Assembly: GCF_900102965.1 (NCBI RefSeq) | Contig: NZ_FNGM01000033.1 | Coordinates: 1 to 51,677 of the forward strand | Source: Paenibacillus jilunlii | Lineage (GTDB): Bacteria; Bacillota; Bacilli; Paenibacillales; Paenibacillaceae | Length of the DNA: 51,677 bases | Direction of reading: 5' to 3' | Shown: positions 16,390 to 25,056 of the stretch, in pieces | How positions within the stretch are numbered: the stretch's first letter is position 1 | Layout of the letters: each line of letters begins with the position of its first letter | Program-made: the position numbers and the translations under genes | Notes under the pieces: model-generated | The model's database searches: none | What the model was told of the DNA's origin: nothing | The model's input: only the letters and a program-made list of their open reading frames with translations

Positions 16390-18075
16390 TTACATCCGGT
16401 CCGGTGCGGTAACACCAACGAGGCGCAGCACGTTGGCGATGGTGGTCCGCGCCGCGCCCAGCAGGGCAAGGCGGGCTAGGGTCTGGGCGGCATCTTCGGT
16501 GATGACGCGCTCCGCTTTGTAGTAGCTGTGGAACAGCGAAGCCAGATCGTACACATAGCGGATCAGGCGGTGCGGTGCATAGCTGCTTGCCGCAATCTCG
16601 ATCTCCGCCGGCAATTCGCCGATTTTGCGCAGAAGGTCATATTCATGTTCAGCAGTCAGCTTGGCATAGTCGATTTCGGCAAAATCCGGCAGCGCAATCC
16701 CCTGCTCTTCCGCCTGGCGGAAGATACTGCAGATCCGCGCATGCGCGTACTGCACATAGAATACAGGATTCTCATTGGAGGTGGAGATGGCCAGGTCCAT
16801 ATCAAAGTCCAGATGGGAATCCATGCTGCGCATGGTGAAGAAGTAACGGATGGCGTCGATTCCAACTTCATCCATCAGGTCTTCCATCGTCACCGCTTTG
16901 CCCGTTCGCTTGGACATTTTGACCTTTTCGCCGTTCTGGAAGAGACTCACCATTTGGGCGATCAGCACAACCAGCTTCTCGGGATCATTGCCAAGCGCCG
17001 ACATGGCTGCCTTCATCCGGGGAATATAGCCATGGTGGTCGGCGCCCCAAATGTTGATCATTTTATCGTAGCCCCGGCCATATTTGTCGTTGTGATAGGC
17101 GATATCCGGTGTCAGGTAGGTATAGGTCCCATCGTTCTTGATCAGCACGCGGTCCTTATCGTCGCCGTATTTGGTCGTTTGCAGCCAGGTGGCCCCATCC
17201 TGCTCGTAGACTTCGCCGCGGTCACGCAGCTCATCCAGGGAACGCAGCACTTCACCGTTCTCGTACAGCGAGGTTTCACTGAACCAGATATCGAAGCCCA
17301 CGCGGAAGCGGGCGAGGTCCCGTTTAATTTTGTCCAGCTCCTTGGTCAGGCCATAGGTGCGGAAGAATGCCGCCCGGTCCCCTGGTGTCATGGACAGCAG
17401 AGCGTCGCCTTTTTCAGCCACCAGCTCTTTGGCAAAACCCTTGATATCCTCGCCGTGATAACCGTCCTCCGGCATTTCCGCCGGCTGGCCCAGCTCCTGA
17501 AGGTAGCGGGTTTCGATGGATTTGCACAGGTTGGCAACCTGATTCCCGGCATCATTGATGTAGTACTCGCGGGTTACCTGGTAGCCGGCAAAATCCAGCA
17601 CGTTGCAAAGCGCGTCGCCGACAGCAGCCCCGCGGGCATGTCCCAGATGCAGGCTGCCGGTAGGGTTGGCGCTGACAAATTCCATTTCGACCTTGCGGCC
17701 CTGGCCTGCTTGGATACGTCCATAATTATCACCCTGCTCAGCAACGAGGGCGATCACCGGGTAGAGATAGCTCTTGGACAGCGTAAAGTTGATGAAGCCC
17801 GGTCCGGCAATTTCGGCCTTTTCAATAGAAGCAGCGCTCTTGTCCAGATGCTCGATGATCGCTTCGGCAATCTGCCGCGGATTACGTTTGGCAATCTTGG
17901 TGAGCTGCATCGCAGCATTCGTCGCCAGGTCCCCATGGGCTTTATCCTTCGGCACTTCCAGCACAATGGCCGGAAGCTCTTCTCTGGTGACCAGTCCAGC
18001 GGTGACAATTGCTTCCCGGATCGCTTCCTTTAACCTTTCATTGGCTAATTGAAGCGGGTTTTGACTTTGTGTCAT
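16390..18075 (-). CDS. argS: Arginyl-tRNA synthetase
   Basis: A 561-residue class I aminoacyl-tRNA synthetase. The N-terminal Arg-S domain covers about the first 90 residues. The HIGH motif is HLGH (143-146) and the KMSKS equivalent is KMSKRTG. A DALR anticodon-binding domain forms the C terminus, ending TAPDRM. The ATG at 18073-18075 overlaps the ywiB stop in an ATGA arrangement, so the two are translationally coupled. The ywiB-argS pair is conserved in Bacillus. Confidence 0.97.
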   Translation of the reverse strand: MTQSQNPLQLANERLKEAIREAIVTAGLVTREELPAIVLEVPKDKAHGDLATNAAMQLTKIAKRNPRQIAEAIIEHLDKSAASIEKAEIAGPGFINFTLSKSYLYPVIALVAEQGDNYGRIQAGQGRKVEMEFVSANPTGSLHLGHARGAAVGDALCNVLDFAGYQVTREYYINDAGNQVANLCKSIETRYLQELGQPAEMPEDGYHGEDIKGFAKELVAEKGDALLSMTPGDRAAFFRTYGLTKELDKIKRDLARFRVGFDIWFSETSLYENGEVLRSLDELRDRGEVYEQDGATWLQTTKYGDDKDRVLIKNDGTYTYLTPDIAYHNDKYGRGYDKMINIWGADHHGYIPRMKAAMSALGNDPEKLVVLIAQMVSLFQNGEKVKMSKRTGKAVTMEDLMDEVGIDAIRYFFTMRSMDSHLDFDMDLAISTSNENPVFYVQYAHARICSIFRQAEEQGIALPDFAEIDYAKLTAEHEYDLLRKIGELPAEIEIAASSYAPHRLIRYVYDLASLFHSYYKAERVITEDAAQTLARLALLGAARTTIANVLRLVGVTAPDRM

Positions 18076-18518
18076 GATTGTGGTTCCTCCTGTATATGCA
18101 AACTTATAGCGAACTGTCCCGATAATTCCCCGTACACGTAGAGATCATATTCCCAAGAAACCTCAAGCGATCTTCCAGCGCACTTCACGTCCAGCTTCCG
18201 GGTGTCTGTAGAGAGATTAAACTGTGTATAAGGCGAGCGGTAGAATCCCGGAAGACGTTGTCCCAGCACAAAGGATTGCTCCGACTGGACGCCGCCGTGA
18301 CGGATCAGCTTCAGCCCGCTGCCTGTAATCTTCACGGTGGTGCGGACTGAAACCGCCTCGCCCTTGGGTCCCGGCTGCGTTTCTTCATAACGGAGATAGA
18401 GCTGATCGCCTCTGGCGATGACCTCGCCTGCTGCTTGCAGCACATTCCGCTCCCCGCCCTGCACGCTTTCCAGTATTACGGATACGCCGTATTTTTCGGA
18501 CTGTACTTCAGTCATCAC
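18072..18518 (-). CDS. ywiB: YwiB-like DUF1934 beta-barrel protein
   Basis: A 148-residue protein of the DUF1934/YwiB family, predicted to form a calycin-like beta barrel of unknown ligand. Patterns such as LYLRYEET, TVKITGSGLKLIRHG and the C-terminal WEYDLYV are typical. Its stop overlaps the argS start by four bases and it lies upstream of argS as in B. subtilis. No enzymatic motif is visible. The start could be either of the first two methionines. Confidence 0.85.
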   Translation of the reverse strand: MMTEVQSEKYGVSVILESVQGGERNVLQAAGEVIARGDQLYLRYEETQPGPKGEAVSVRTTVKITGSGLKLIRHGGVQSEQSFVLGQRLPGFYRSPYTQFNLSTDTRKLDVKCAGRSLEVSWEYDLYVYGELSGQFAISLHIQEEPQS

Positions 18519-18628
18519 ACGTTCCTCGCTTGTTCATACTTATATTCATCTAAGGCATATTCGCTTTCCCATTGTACACTATATCCAGATCGGGAGGGCA
18601 ATTCAATGGTTATAGTCTCTAAAAATAC

Positions 18629-19297
18629 TTACAAAGGCAGCAAGGGCACCGTGTCTCTGCTCTTAAGCCGCTCTACCATGGACGTCCAGGCTTCCGGCTT
18701 ATCCACAAGCACTGTGTAATAGCGGGTCAGAAAATTGGCAACCAAAGCCGCCTCTATCTGCTCCAAGTTCTCATCCCCAGGCATAAAACACAGATCCAGA
18801 CCTGATACCGCTTCCCCATCGCCCTGCCATGAAGGATGCACATATGGGAAGTCGAGACGCTTATAGCCCAGATGCGACAGCACCTCGCGGCGGACAAAAG
18901 GGTCCATGGGCTTAATGCCGCCAAAAGCATGCTCTACCCGGTACGGATCGTAAATCTCAGCAAACATGCCAAACAGCTCCTTGCCGTTGTCAGCCGCCAG
19001 CTTCTGCAGGTCTTTCAGGCGGCGCTGCGCCAGAAAGCGGCCGACTCCCAGGCCCTCACGGCCTATAATCGTGAAATCAGTCATCGCCACATTCCAGTCG
19101 CTGTAGTAACGGTATTCTGTGGTGCCCACAACCGAGCCTTCATGCACAGCAGCAAACACGCGGATGCCGGGATCTTCCAACGGTTCCTTCCATAAGCTGT
19201 ATTCAAGCACCTCTTCGGGCGGGAACACTTCTGACAGCAGGTTATGTACTTGTCTGAACAACGGGTCCGTGACACTGGTAATTCTGCTATACTTCAT
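18629..19297 (-). CDS. GNAT-family acetyltransferase-like protein
   Basis: A 222-residue protein if begun at the ATG at 19295-19297, which has GGAGGAG nine bases upstream; a longer frame to 19336 has no such site. It shows a GNAT-like central region (VHEGSVVGTTEYRYY, then a GREGLGVGRFLAQRRL segment resembling the acetyl-CoA loop). The C-terminal part is not typical, and the substrate cannot be inferred. It is 42 bases downstream of the next acetyltransferase gene and probably in the same operon. Confidence 0.65.
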   Translation of the reverse strand: MKYSRITSVTDPLFRQVHNLLSEVFPPEEVLEYSLWKEPLEDPGIRVFAAVHEGSVVGTTEYRYYSDWNVAMTDFTIIGREGLGVGRFLAQRRLKDLQKLAADNGKELFGMFAEIYDPYRVEHAFGGIKPMDPFVRREVLSHLGYKRLDFPYVHPSWQGDGEAVSGLDLCFMPGDENLEQIEAALVANFLTRYYTVLVDKPEAWTSMVERLKSRDTVPLLPL

Positions 19298-19339
19298 ACT
19301 CAAGAATCTCCTCCGCTTCTGAAAAATATGGTTCATTAC

Positions 19340-20008
19340 TTATAGAAAAGGATTCCGCCACTCCATGAGCGCAGCGTAATTGCCCGACTCCTCATCTTCC
19401 AGATAATCAGCCACTACCCCGACAGGTGACCGCCCGCAGCGCAGCAGAAAAGTAATCACCGGATCAGACCACTTTCCTTCCACCACTCCAGCCAGATATT
19501 CTTCCGCAGACATCCTGGAGGCCTGCAGATGATAGCCGGGCATTCGGCCCGCTCCCAGCAGCCGCTCCAGTTTCTGGTCCACCACGGCATGGTACAGCGA
19601 CTGTACCAGCTCTTTGCCCAGCCCCAGCTTGCGGTATTTGGGACGGACGCACAGGTCGGCGATATACAGTGTATTCCCGTCCGGCTGGTGCGTTGTAATA
19701 TATCCATCTGCTGTAACCTCTGACCAGGTATGCTGTAGCGCCGGAGCCTCAGGGTCAAAATGGATTTTCAGACCCGTTACCGAGCCTGCCAGCTCCCCGT
19801 TCACCTCTACACATAAAGCACCTTCCGGAAAAAGTGTCACATGATTCAGCAGCTGTTCCCGGTTCCACCACAGTTCAGCCGGATAGGGGGGCGGAAAAGC
19901 TTCGGACTGAATGGTGATCAGTTCCGCAAAATCAGCCTCCGTGTAAGAGCGGATCACCGCAGGCACCGGGATTTTGCCGTCAAAAGCGTAGAAAGTCTTG
20001 CGATACAT
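19340..20008 (-). CDS. GNAT-family N-acetyltransferase (YhcX N-half-like)
   Basis: A 222-residue acetyltransferase with the acetyl-CoA motif VRPKYRKLGLGKEL and a following YHAVVDQKLERLLGAGRMPGY segment. This resembles the N-terminal half of the B. subtilis fusion protein YhcX, whose C-terminal half is a carbon-nitrogen hydrolase. Here the hydrolase is a separate gene immediately upstream, 15 bases away on the same strand. The two products probably work together, possibly on an amide or amine, but the substrate is unknown. Confidence 0.8.
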   Translation of the reverse strand: MYRKTFYAFDGKIPVPAVIRSYTEADFAELITIQSEAFPPPYPAELWWNREQLLNHVTLFPEGALCVEVNGELAGSVTGLKIHFDPEAPALQHTWSEVTADGYITTHQPDGNTLYIADLCVRPKYRKLGLGKELVQSLYHAVVDQKLERLLGAGRMPGYHLQASRMSAEEYLAGVVEGKWSDPVITFLLRCGRSPVGVVADYLEDEESGNYAALMEWRNPFL

Positions 20009-20023
20009 GCCTCTACTTCCCCC

Positions 20024-20881
20024 TTACGTCCAGTCTGTGTATAGATCCGTCCGGCGGTCCCGCCAAGTGGTTACAGATCCGCGTTCACGAACCCGGTACA
20101 GCAGATCAAGATCCAGATCGGCGGTGATGATCATATCGCCGTTGATTTCACCTTCGGCCAGCAGTCCCTGTGGAGGGAACGGAATATCATTGGGCGTAAT
20201 CACCGCCGCCTGGCCAAAGCTCGCCCGCATCAGATCCACGGTGGGCAGTGAGCCTACAGTGCCTGTCAGCACGACGTAGACTTGATTTTCTATCGCCCGG
20301 GCATGGCTGGTGTATCTTACCCGGTGGAAGCCGTGGCGGTCATCTGTGCAGGAAGGGCAGAAGATCACATCCGCCCCCTTGGCTCTGGCCATACGCACAA
20401 TCTCCGGAAATTCAATATCATAGCAGGTCAGCATGGCGATAGTTCCTTTGTCTGTCTGGAACACCTCCAGCCCTTCTCCCGCTCCCATATTCCAGCCCTC
20501 TACTTCAGCTGGCGTGATATGCAGCTTAGCCTGTTCGGCGATTCTCCCGTCCGGATAAAAAAGATGCGCCACATTATAGAGCTTACCGTTCCGGCGCAGC
20601 ACATGGGTCCCGCCAATGATATGGACAGCATATTTTTGGGCAAACCCGGCAAACAGCTCCCGGTAACGGTCTGTAAACTGCGGCAAATCCTCTATAGTGA
20701 GGGCGTTTCCCTGCTCATCGCCAATGGACATCAGCTGTGTCGTCAAAAATTCAGGGAACAGGATGAATTCCGCACCGTACTCTTCGGCGGTTCTGATATA
20801 ATGCTCGCACTCGGCGGCAAACTCCCCGAAGGAGGAGATGGTATGCAAATGGTACTGGACAGCAGATACACGAAAAGCCAT
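20024..20881 (-). CDS. Carbon-nitrogen hydrolase (nitrilase superfamily)
   Basis: A 285-residue hydrolase with the full Glu-Lys-Cys triad: E44 in LFPEFL, K119 in AKLHIT and C153 in LTCYDIEFPE. It resembles the C-terminal half of YhcX, here encoded separately and upstream of the acetyltransferase gene. Nitrilase-superfamily enzymes hydrolyse amides or nitriles through a cysteine thioester; the natural substrate of this subgroup is not known to me. The ATG has AGGAGG a few bases upstream. Confidence 0.88.
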   Translation of the reverse strand: MAFRVSAVQYHLHTISSFGEFAAECEHYIRTAEEYGAEFILFPEFLTTQLMSIGDEQGNALTIEDLPQFTDRYRELFAGFAQKYAVHIIGGTHVLRRNGKLYNVAHLFYPDGRIAEQAKLHITPAEVEGWNMGAGEGLEVFQTDKGTIAMLTCYDIEFPEIVRMARAKGADVIFCPSCTDDRHGFHRVRYTSHARAIENQVYVVLTGTVGSLPTVDLMRASFGQAAVITPNDIPFPPQGLLAEGEINGDMIITADLDLDLLYRVRERGSVTTWRDRRTDLYTDWT

Positions 20882-21011
20882 GGGCGGCAGTCCTCCTAAG
20901 CGTGATATGGGCGTACATTCGTTATAAAGTACCTAAAATTTTACCATAACAGACCACAAAATCACATCTTCACCCGGGTTAACACCTTAGGGGAACCTTT
21001 TATGTGTCCTT

Positions 21012-21204
21012 CAGCAATTCCAAGTGGAAAAAGGATAACTAATCTGCCCGAGTCTCTGTTCTCCGCAGGTTAAGTGGAGAAAGGGTAACTAATTCAGCAC
21101 ATTTCGCCCCTAACTAAGTAATATGGCCCAATTAAGTTCCGTTTTTCCACTTCAATCTCACAATTGTTGATTTCTGAGAGAACTAAGTTTCCTTTTTCCA
21201 ACTA
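21012..21204. repeat. Dispersed repeat A, copy 2
   Basis: A 193-bp partner of 15372-15565 with the same order of two direct motif copies (near 21022-21042 and 21071-21091) and two inverted copies (near 21133-21152 and 21182-21203). The copies differ at scattered positions, so they are old or under shared constraint. The surrounding 20882-21361 gap holds no gene. Confidence 0.85.
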
Positions 21205-21302
21205 TCACTGTTCACCTACTTCTTGGCCAGCGTTAGTTGAAAAAAAGCGATCGAATCCGGCTGATTTCCACCCGTTTATGGGTGAGTTTGCTGCCCCCCT
21301 AC

Positions 21303-21334
21303 TTATCCCCAATTTTATGCACACCTTATCCACA
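21303..21334 (+). promoter_or_regulatory. Three DnaA-box-like nonamers, block 2
   Basis: Reading plus: TTATCCCCA (21303, one mismatch), TTATGCACA (21315, fits TTATNCACA) and TTATCCACA (21326, perfect), with starts 12 and 11 bases apart in one orientation. The downstream TCATAATTCCCTAAACAA (21347-21364) matches block 1 with one change in TCATAGTTCCCTAAACAA. It lies about 100 bases past repeat A copy 2. Confidence 0.55.
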
Positions 21335-21363
21335 ATCTAAAAAATCATAATTCCCTAAACAAC

Positions 21364-21396
21364 AAAAAAGCAGCTCCAGTTAACGGAGCCGCTTCT
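21364..21396 (-). terminator. Terminator after the propeller protein gene
   Basis: On the minus strand GAAGCGGCTCC and GGAGCTGCTT pair around GTTAACT, and TTTTT follows. It lies about 56 bases past the 21452 stop. Confidence 0.8.
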
Positions 21397-21451
21397 GCTT
21401 GCAAAGTATGGGCTATCTCCCCAGCCATTTGTTTCCTAGTGGAACCACAGC

Positions 21452-22636
21452 CTATTGCTCTGTCCCCTTAAAGGCGAATTTTAGCTTCCAGGTCGCACCG
21501 CCATCCCCCGTACTGTACAGGGAGGAAGCATGCTGTCCCCGGACGGCCATCCAGCCTTCCTTAACACCTGTGAAGGAGATGAGGCCATCATAGCCCGCGA
21601 TAGCCGGAAGATTGGTCCATTTCTTGCCGCCGTTGTAGGTACGTCCAACGGCTACCTTCTCACCTGCCGGAGAGAAGCCGAACAGAAAAGCGGCGCTGTT
21701 GCCGGCCAGCTGCATATTGCCCGGCTTGCCGGAAGCCGGACCTGTTGTCAACTGCGCTGCGCCTGTCCCCGGTGCAGGCCCGCCGCCGGCGGTATCCTGG
21801 GCGATGACACGGCTCCAGCTTCTGCCCTTGTTGCTGCTGGCATAGAGCGAGTAGGAGGTCTGCGACATCCCTGATCCGCCATACAGCAGAGCGTACACCT
21901 GATCACCATTTGCATATACCCTTCCCGACTCTGGATAGGCAAAAGCCGATTTTAGCGAAAGCGACCAAGTGGCCCCTCCATCGGAGGTTTTCATGATCCG
22001 GTAGCCGGCCCCAGGGGCAACTACAACTGCATACCCGCTGCTAGCGCTGGTGAACTCCGCACCGCGTGTGTTGGCGGGAGTCGGGATAAGACGCCAGGTG
22101 CGTCCTCCATCCTTTGTATAGTAGGTAGAAGTCAGGCTGTAGCCAAAGCCCTGCTTGCTGTCCCTAAAGTCAATGCTGTCGAAGGCATTTGCCGTGTCAG
22201 TCATGCGTTTCCAGGTAGAGCCGCCATCCGTAGTGGCAATGAGGTAGGACGCCGCTGTATCTTTCACGGAAGCCAAGGCCCAGCCATGGACATTATCGGG
22301 AAAATCAATTTGCTTGAAATTCCACTGTCCCTCATAGATCTCCTGAAAGTGACAGCCTCCGTCGGAGGTCCCAATCATAAATCCGTTGCCTGCTGCCCGG
22401 CCGGTATCAGCACTCAGAAATTGCACATCGGAGAAGCTCAGCGGTGATGCCCCTGATGCGGCACGCTCCGTCTGCAGCTTCTGGAGCAATCCATGATCTC
22501 CGGTGCCGCACACTGTTGCCGCCTGTGCAGGGGCGGCCTGTGCTGATGAAGCGCAGACTCCCCACGCAGATGCCGCCAAAAGAACTGCCGACAGAAGGGC
22601 CAACCGCCCTTGATATATTTTTTTAGTCCAATTCAT
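21452..22636 (-). CDS. Secreted Asp-box (BNR/YCF48-like) beta-propeller
   Basis: A 394-residue protein with an N-terminal signal peptide (hydrophobic residues about 12-34, cleavage likely after AQA near 35-39). At least six Asp-box or related motifs recur, for example TTDGGSTW, TKDGGRTW, TSDGGATW, SNKGRSW and TGDGGATW, giving a sialidase- or YCF48-type propeller fold. No sialidase catalytic residues are evident, so a binding or assembly role is more likely than an enzyme. It is divergent from the penicillin-binding protein gene. Confidence 0.8.
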   Translation of the reverse strand: MNWTKKIYQGRLALLSAVLLAASAWGVCASSAQAAPAQAATVCGTGDHGLLQKLQTERAASGASPLSFSDVQFLSADTGRAAGNGFMIGTSDGGCHFQEIYEGQWNFKQIDFPDNVHGWALASVKDTAASYLIATTDGGSTWKRMTDTANAFDSIDFRDSKQGFGYSLTSTYYTKDGGRTWRLIPTPANTRGAEFTSASSGYAVVVAPGAGYRIMKTSDGGATWSLSLKSAFAYPESGRVYANGDQVYALLYGGSGMSQTSYSLYASSNKGRSWSRVIAQDTAGGGPAPGTGAAQLTTGPASGKPGNMQLAGNSAAFLFGFSPAGEKVAVGRTYNGGKKWTNLPAIAGYDGLISFTGVKEGWMAVRGQHASSLYSTGDGGATWKLKFAFKGTEQ

Positions 22637-22882
22637 AGTTACACCTCCATCTCCTCATTAATCTAACCATTCCTAAAAGTCACTACTCTGTTATACTGCT
22701 TCATCCCTTCCCCTATCAACCGGGATAAAGTCACAATCTGACAACAATTTGGTTACTACTTAGGCCGGTATGGTGAAACGCCAGCCTTTTCGGGGAAGAC
22801 CTCCGGCTGCTATGAATATCCAAGCCCTTCCTTCCCCATAATGAGAATTGATAAGCCAAACTGATAAAAGGAGCCTGATGTC

Positions 22883-24955
22883 ATGCCGCGCGAACCTGTT
22901 ACCCCTCCGAAACCCAAACACCGCCTCCGCCGGCTGTCCCGGCTGCTGGCTGTAATGAGTGTGCTTTGTGTACTGGCGGCTGGCGGGCTGCTCGGATACC
23001 TGTACCACAAGGATCTCCCGCCGATTGCTGATGATATCCGCTCCAAGCTGCTTGATTCCCGCGGAAATGTGCTGACCACCTTCACTACGGATGGACGCAG
23101 CCGGGAGCCCGTAACCCTTAATCAGATTTCACCGCTGCTTATCCAGGCTACACTTGCGGTGGAGGACCGTAAATTCTACAAACACTCCGGCTTTGATGTC
23201 AAGGGCATGGGCCGGGCTGTGCTTGCCAATCTGGAGTCAGGCGACCGCGCGCAAGGGGCCAGCACCCTAACCCAGCAGCTTGCGCGCAATCTCTACCTCT
23301 CCCATGAGAAAACCTGGACCCGCAAGGCAAAGGAAGCCCTGTATACGATGCAGCTTGAGATGAAATACAGCAAAGATGAAATTCTGAATATGTATCTAAA
23401 CCAAATTTATTATGGCCACGGCGCCTACGGCATTGAAGCGGCCTCACAGATGTATTTTGGCAAAACGGCGGCAGACCTCGATCTGGCGGAGAGTGCCATC
23501 CTTGCCGGTATCCCCAAAGGCCCGACCTACTATTCGCCCTATACCCATATGGACAATGCCAAGAAGCGGCAGCGGATTATATTGGCCGCCATGACAGAAG
23601 TGGGTGATATTACTGAGGCTCAGGCCACAGCAGCCAGGCTGGAAATCCTAAGCTTCAAGCCACAGGGAGAAAAGAACACCCTTGCTGCTGCGCCTTATTT
23701 CCGCGACTATGTCCGCAGTCTGGCAACTGATACCCTGCATATCAGCAGCGAAGAGCTGGATCAGGGAGGGCTGAATGTATACACAACGCTTGATCCCGAT
23801 ATGCAGCAGGCGGCCGAAGACGCTGTAGCGAAAGGAATGGACCCCTCCAGCGATCTGGAGACTGCGCTTGTATCCATTGACCCCCGCACCGGCTATATCA
23901 AAGCCATGGTCGGGGGCAAAAACTACCGTACCAACCAATATAACCATGCACTGGCCACTACACGGCAGCCCGGGTCTTCCTTTAAACCCATCATGTATTT
24001 AACCGCGCTGTCCTCCAAGAGCATGACGGGACTGTCCGTCTTCAACAGCCAGCCGACCCTGTTCCACTATGATAATGACCGCAAGACCTATCAGCCGAAA
24101 AACTTCGGCGACAAATATCTGGGAGAAATTAACATGCGCCAGGCGATTGCCGCCTCCGACAACATCTATGCGGTGAACACGATTATGAAAGTAGGCGCGG
24201 ACAAGGTGGCAGACATGGCGGCAAAGATGGGTATCGACAGCCCCCTGCAGACCGTACCTTCGCTGGCCCTGGGCACTTCGCCGGTGAGTCCGCTGGAAAT
24301 GGCGTCTGCCTTCGCCGTTATCGGCGGAGGCGGAGTAAAGCTTCCGGCCACGGCCATCCTGAAGATTACCGATGCGAATGGAAAGCTTCTATATGAATCC
24401 CCGCAGACGCATGGCGAAATGGTCGTAGAGCCGGCGGCGGCGTATGTGCTGACCCGGCTGATGGAGGGAGTATTCGAGAGCGGCGGAACAGGTAACCGCG
24501 TTGCCTCCCTGATCAAGCGTCCTGTTGCCGGGAAAACCGGTACTACCGACACCGACGGCTGGATGGTTGGCTTCACGCCCGAGCTGTCCACAGCGGTCTG
24601 GGTCGGCTATGACAAAGGGCGGGATATTGCCACTGCCGATGGACGGCGTGCTGCCCCGATCTTTGCCCAGTTTACGGAAAAAGCGCTGGAAAACGTTCCA
24701 CCGAAAATTTTCCCGATTCCTGACGGAGTGGTCAGCGTATATGTCAATCCGCAATCCGGCAAGCTGGCTACGGCAGCCTGTCCTGAGAAAGTGCTGGAAA
24801 CCTTCATCAGCGGCACGGAACCCAAAGAATACTGCGATCAGCACGGTGCAGGCGGTGCCGTAAGTCCTCCTGGCGGAGCCGGGGCGTCTCCGGCGGAGGA
24901 CATCAAGGAAGAGCATTCGCTGTGGAAGGATATCAAACGCTGGTGGATGAATTAA
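22883..24955 (+). CDS. pbpG: Bifunctional penicillin-binding protein, class A
   Basis: A 690-residue peptidoglycan glycosyltransferase and transpeptidase. A short cytoplasmic tail precedes one membrane segment (about 20-42). The GT51 domain has catalytic E94 in EDRKFYKH and the motif STLTQQLARN. The transpeptidase has S365 in SSFK, an SDN motif and KTGT at 551. It lies upstream of a ywhD-like gene, as B. subtilis pbpG (PBP2d, a forespore protein) does, though three genes are interposed here. The symbol rests on that context and is less certain than the function. AAAGGAG lies 10 bases before the ATG. Confidence 0.92.
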   Translation: MPREPVTPPKPKHRLRRLSRLLAVMSVLCVLAAGGLLGYLYHKDLPPIADDIRSKLLDSRGNVLTTFTTDGRSREPVTLNQISPLLIQATLAVEDRKFYKHSGFDVKGMGRAVLANLESGDRAQGASTLTQQLARNLYLSHEKTWTRKAKEALYTMQLEMKYSKDEILNMYLNQIYYGHGAYGIEAASQMYFGKTAADLDLAESAILAGIPKGPTYYSPYTHMDNAKKRQRIILAAMTEVGDITEAQATAARLEILSFKPQGEKNTLAAAPYFRDYVRSLATDTLHISSEELDQGGLNVYTTLDPDMQQAAEDAVAKGMDPSSDLETALVSIDPRTGYIKAMVGGKNYRTNQYNHALATTRQPGSSFKPIMYLTALSSKSMTGLSVFNSQPTLFHYDNDRKTYQPKNFGDKYLGEINMRQAIAASDNIYAVNTIMKVGADKVADMAAKMGIDSPLQTVPSLALGTSPVSPLEMASAFAVIGGGGVKLPATAILKITDANGKLLYESPQTHGEMVVEPAAAYVLTRLMEGVFESGGTGNRVASLIKRPVAGKTGTTDTDGWMVGFTPELSTAVWVGYDKGRDIATADGRRAAPIFAQFTEKALENVPPKIFPIPDGVVSVYVNPQSGKLATAACPEKVLETFISGTEPKEYCDQHGAGGAVSPPGGAGASPAEDIKEEHSLWKDIKRWWMN

Positions 24956-25056
24956 TCCGGGTTGCTTCGCTGCGGCTCATACGATACGATGGGACCAATC
25001 GACGGGGAGGATACGGTTGAAGGTTCCGGGTCCCGGGTTGTGAGGTGCCATTATCG

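Noticed and set aside
16528..18033. 501-residue plus-strand frame
   Set aside because: It lies wholly opposite argS, whose motifs are complete.
18699..18707. Perfect DnaA box TTATCCACA
   Set aside because: It is single and inside an acetyltransferase coding sequence; chance occurrence is likely.
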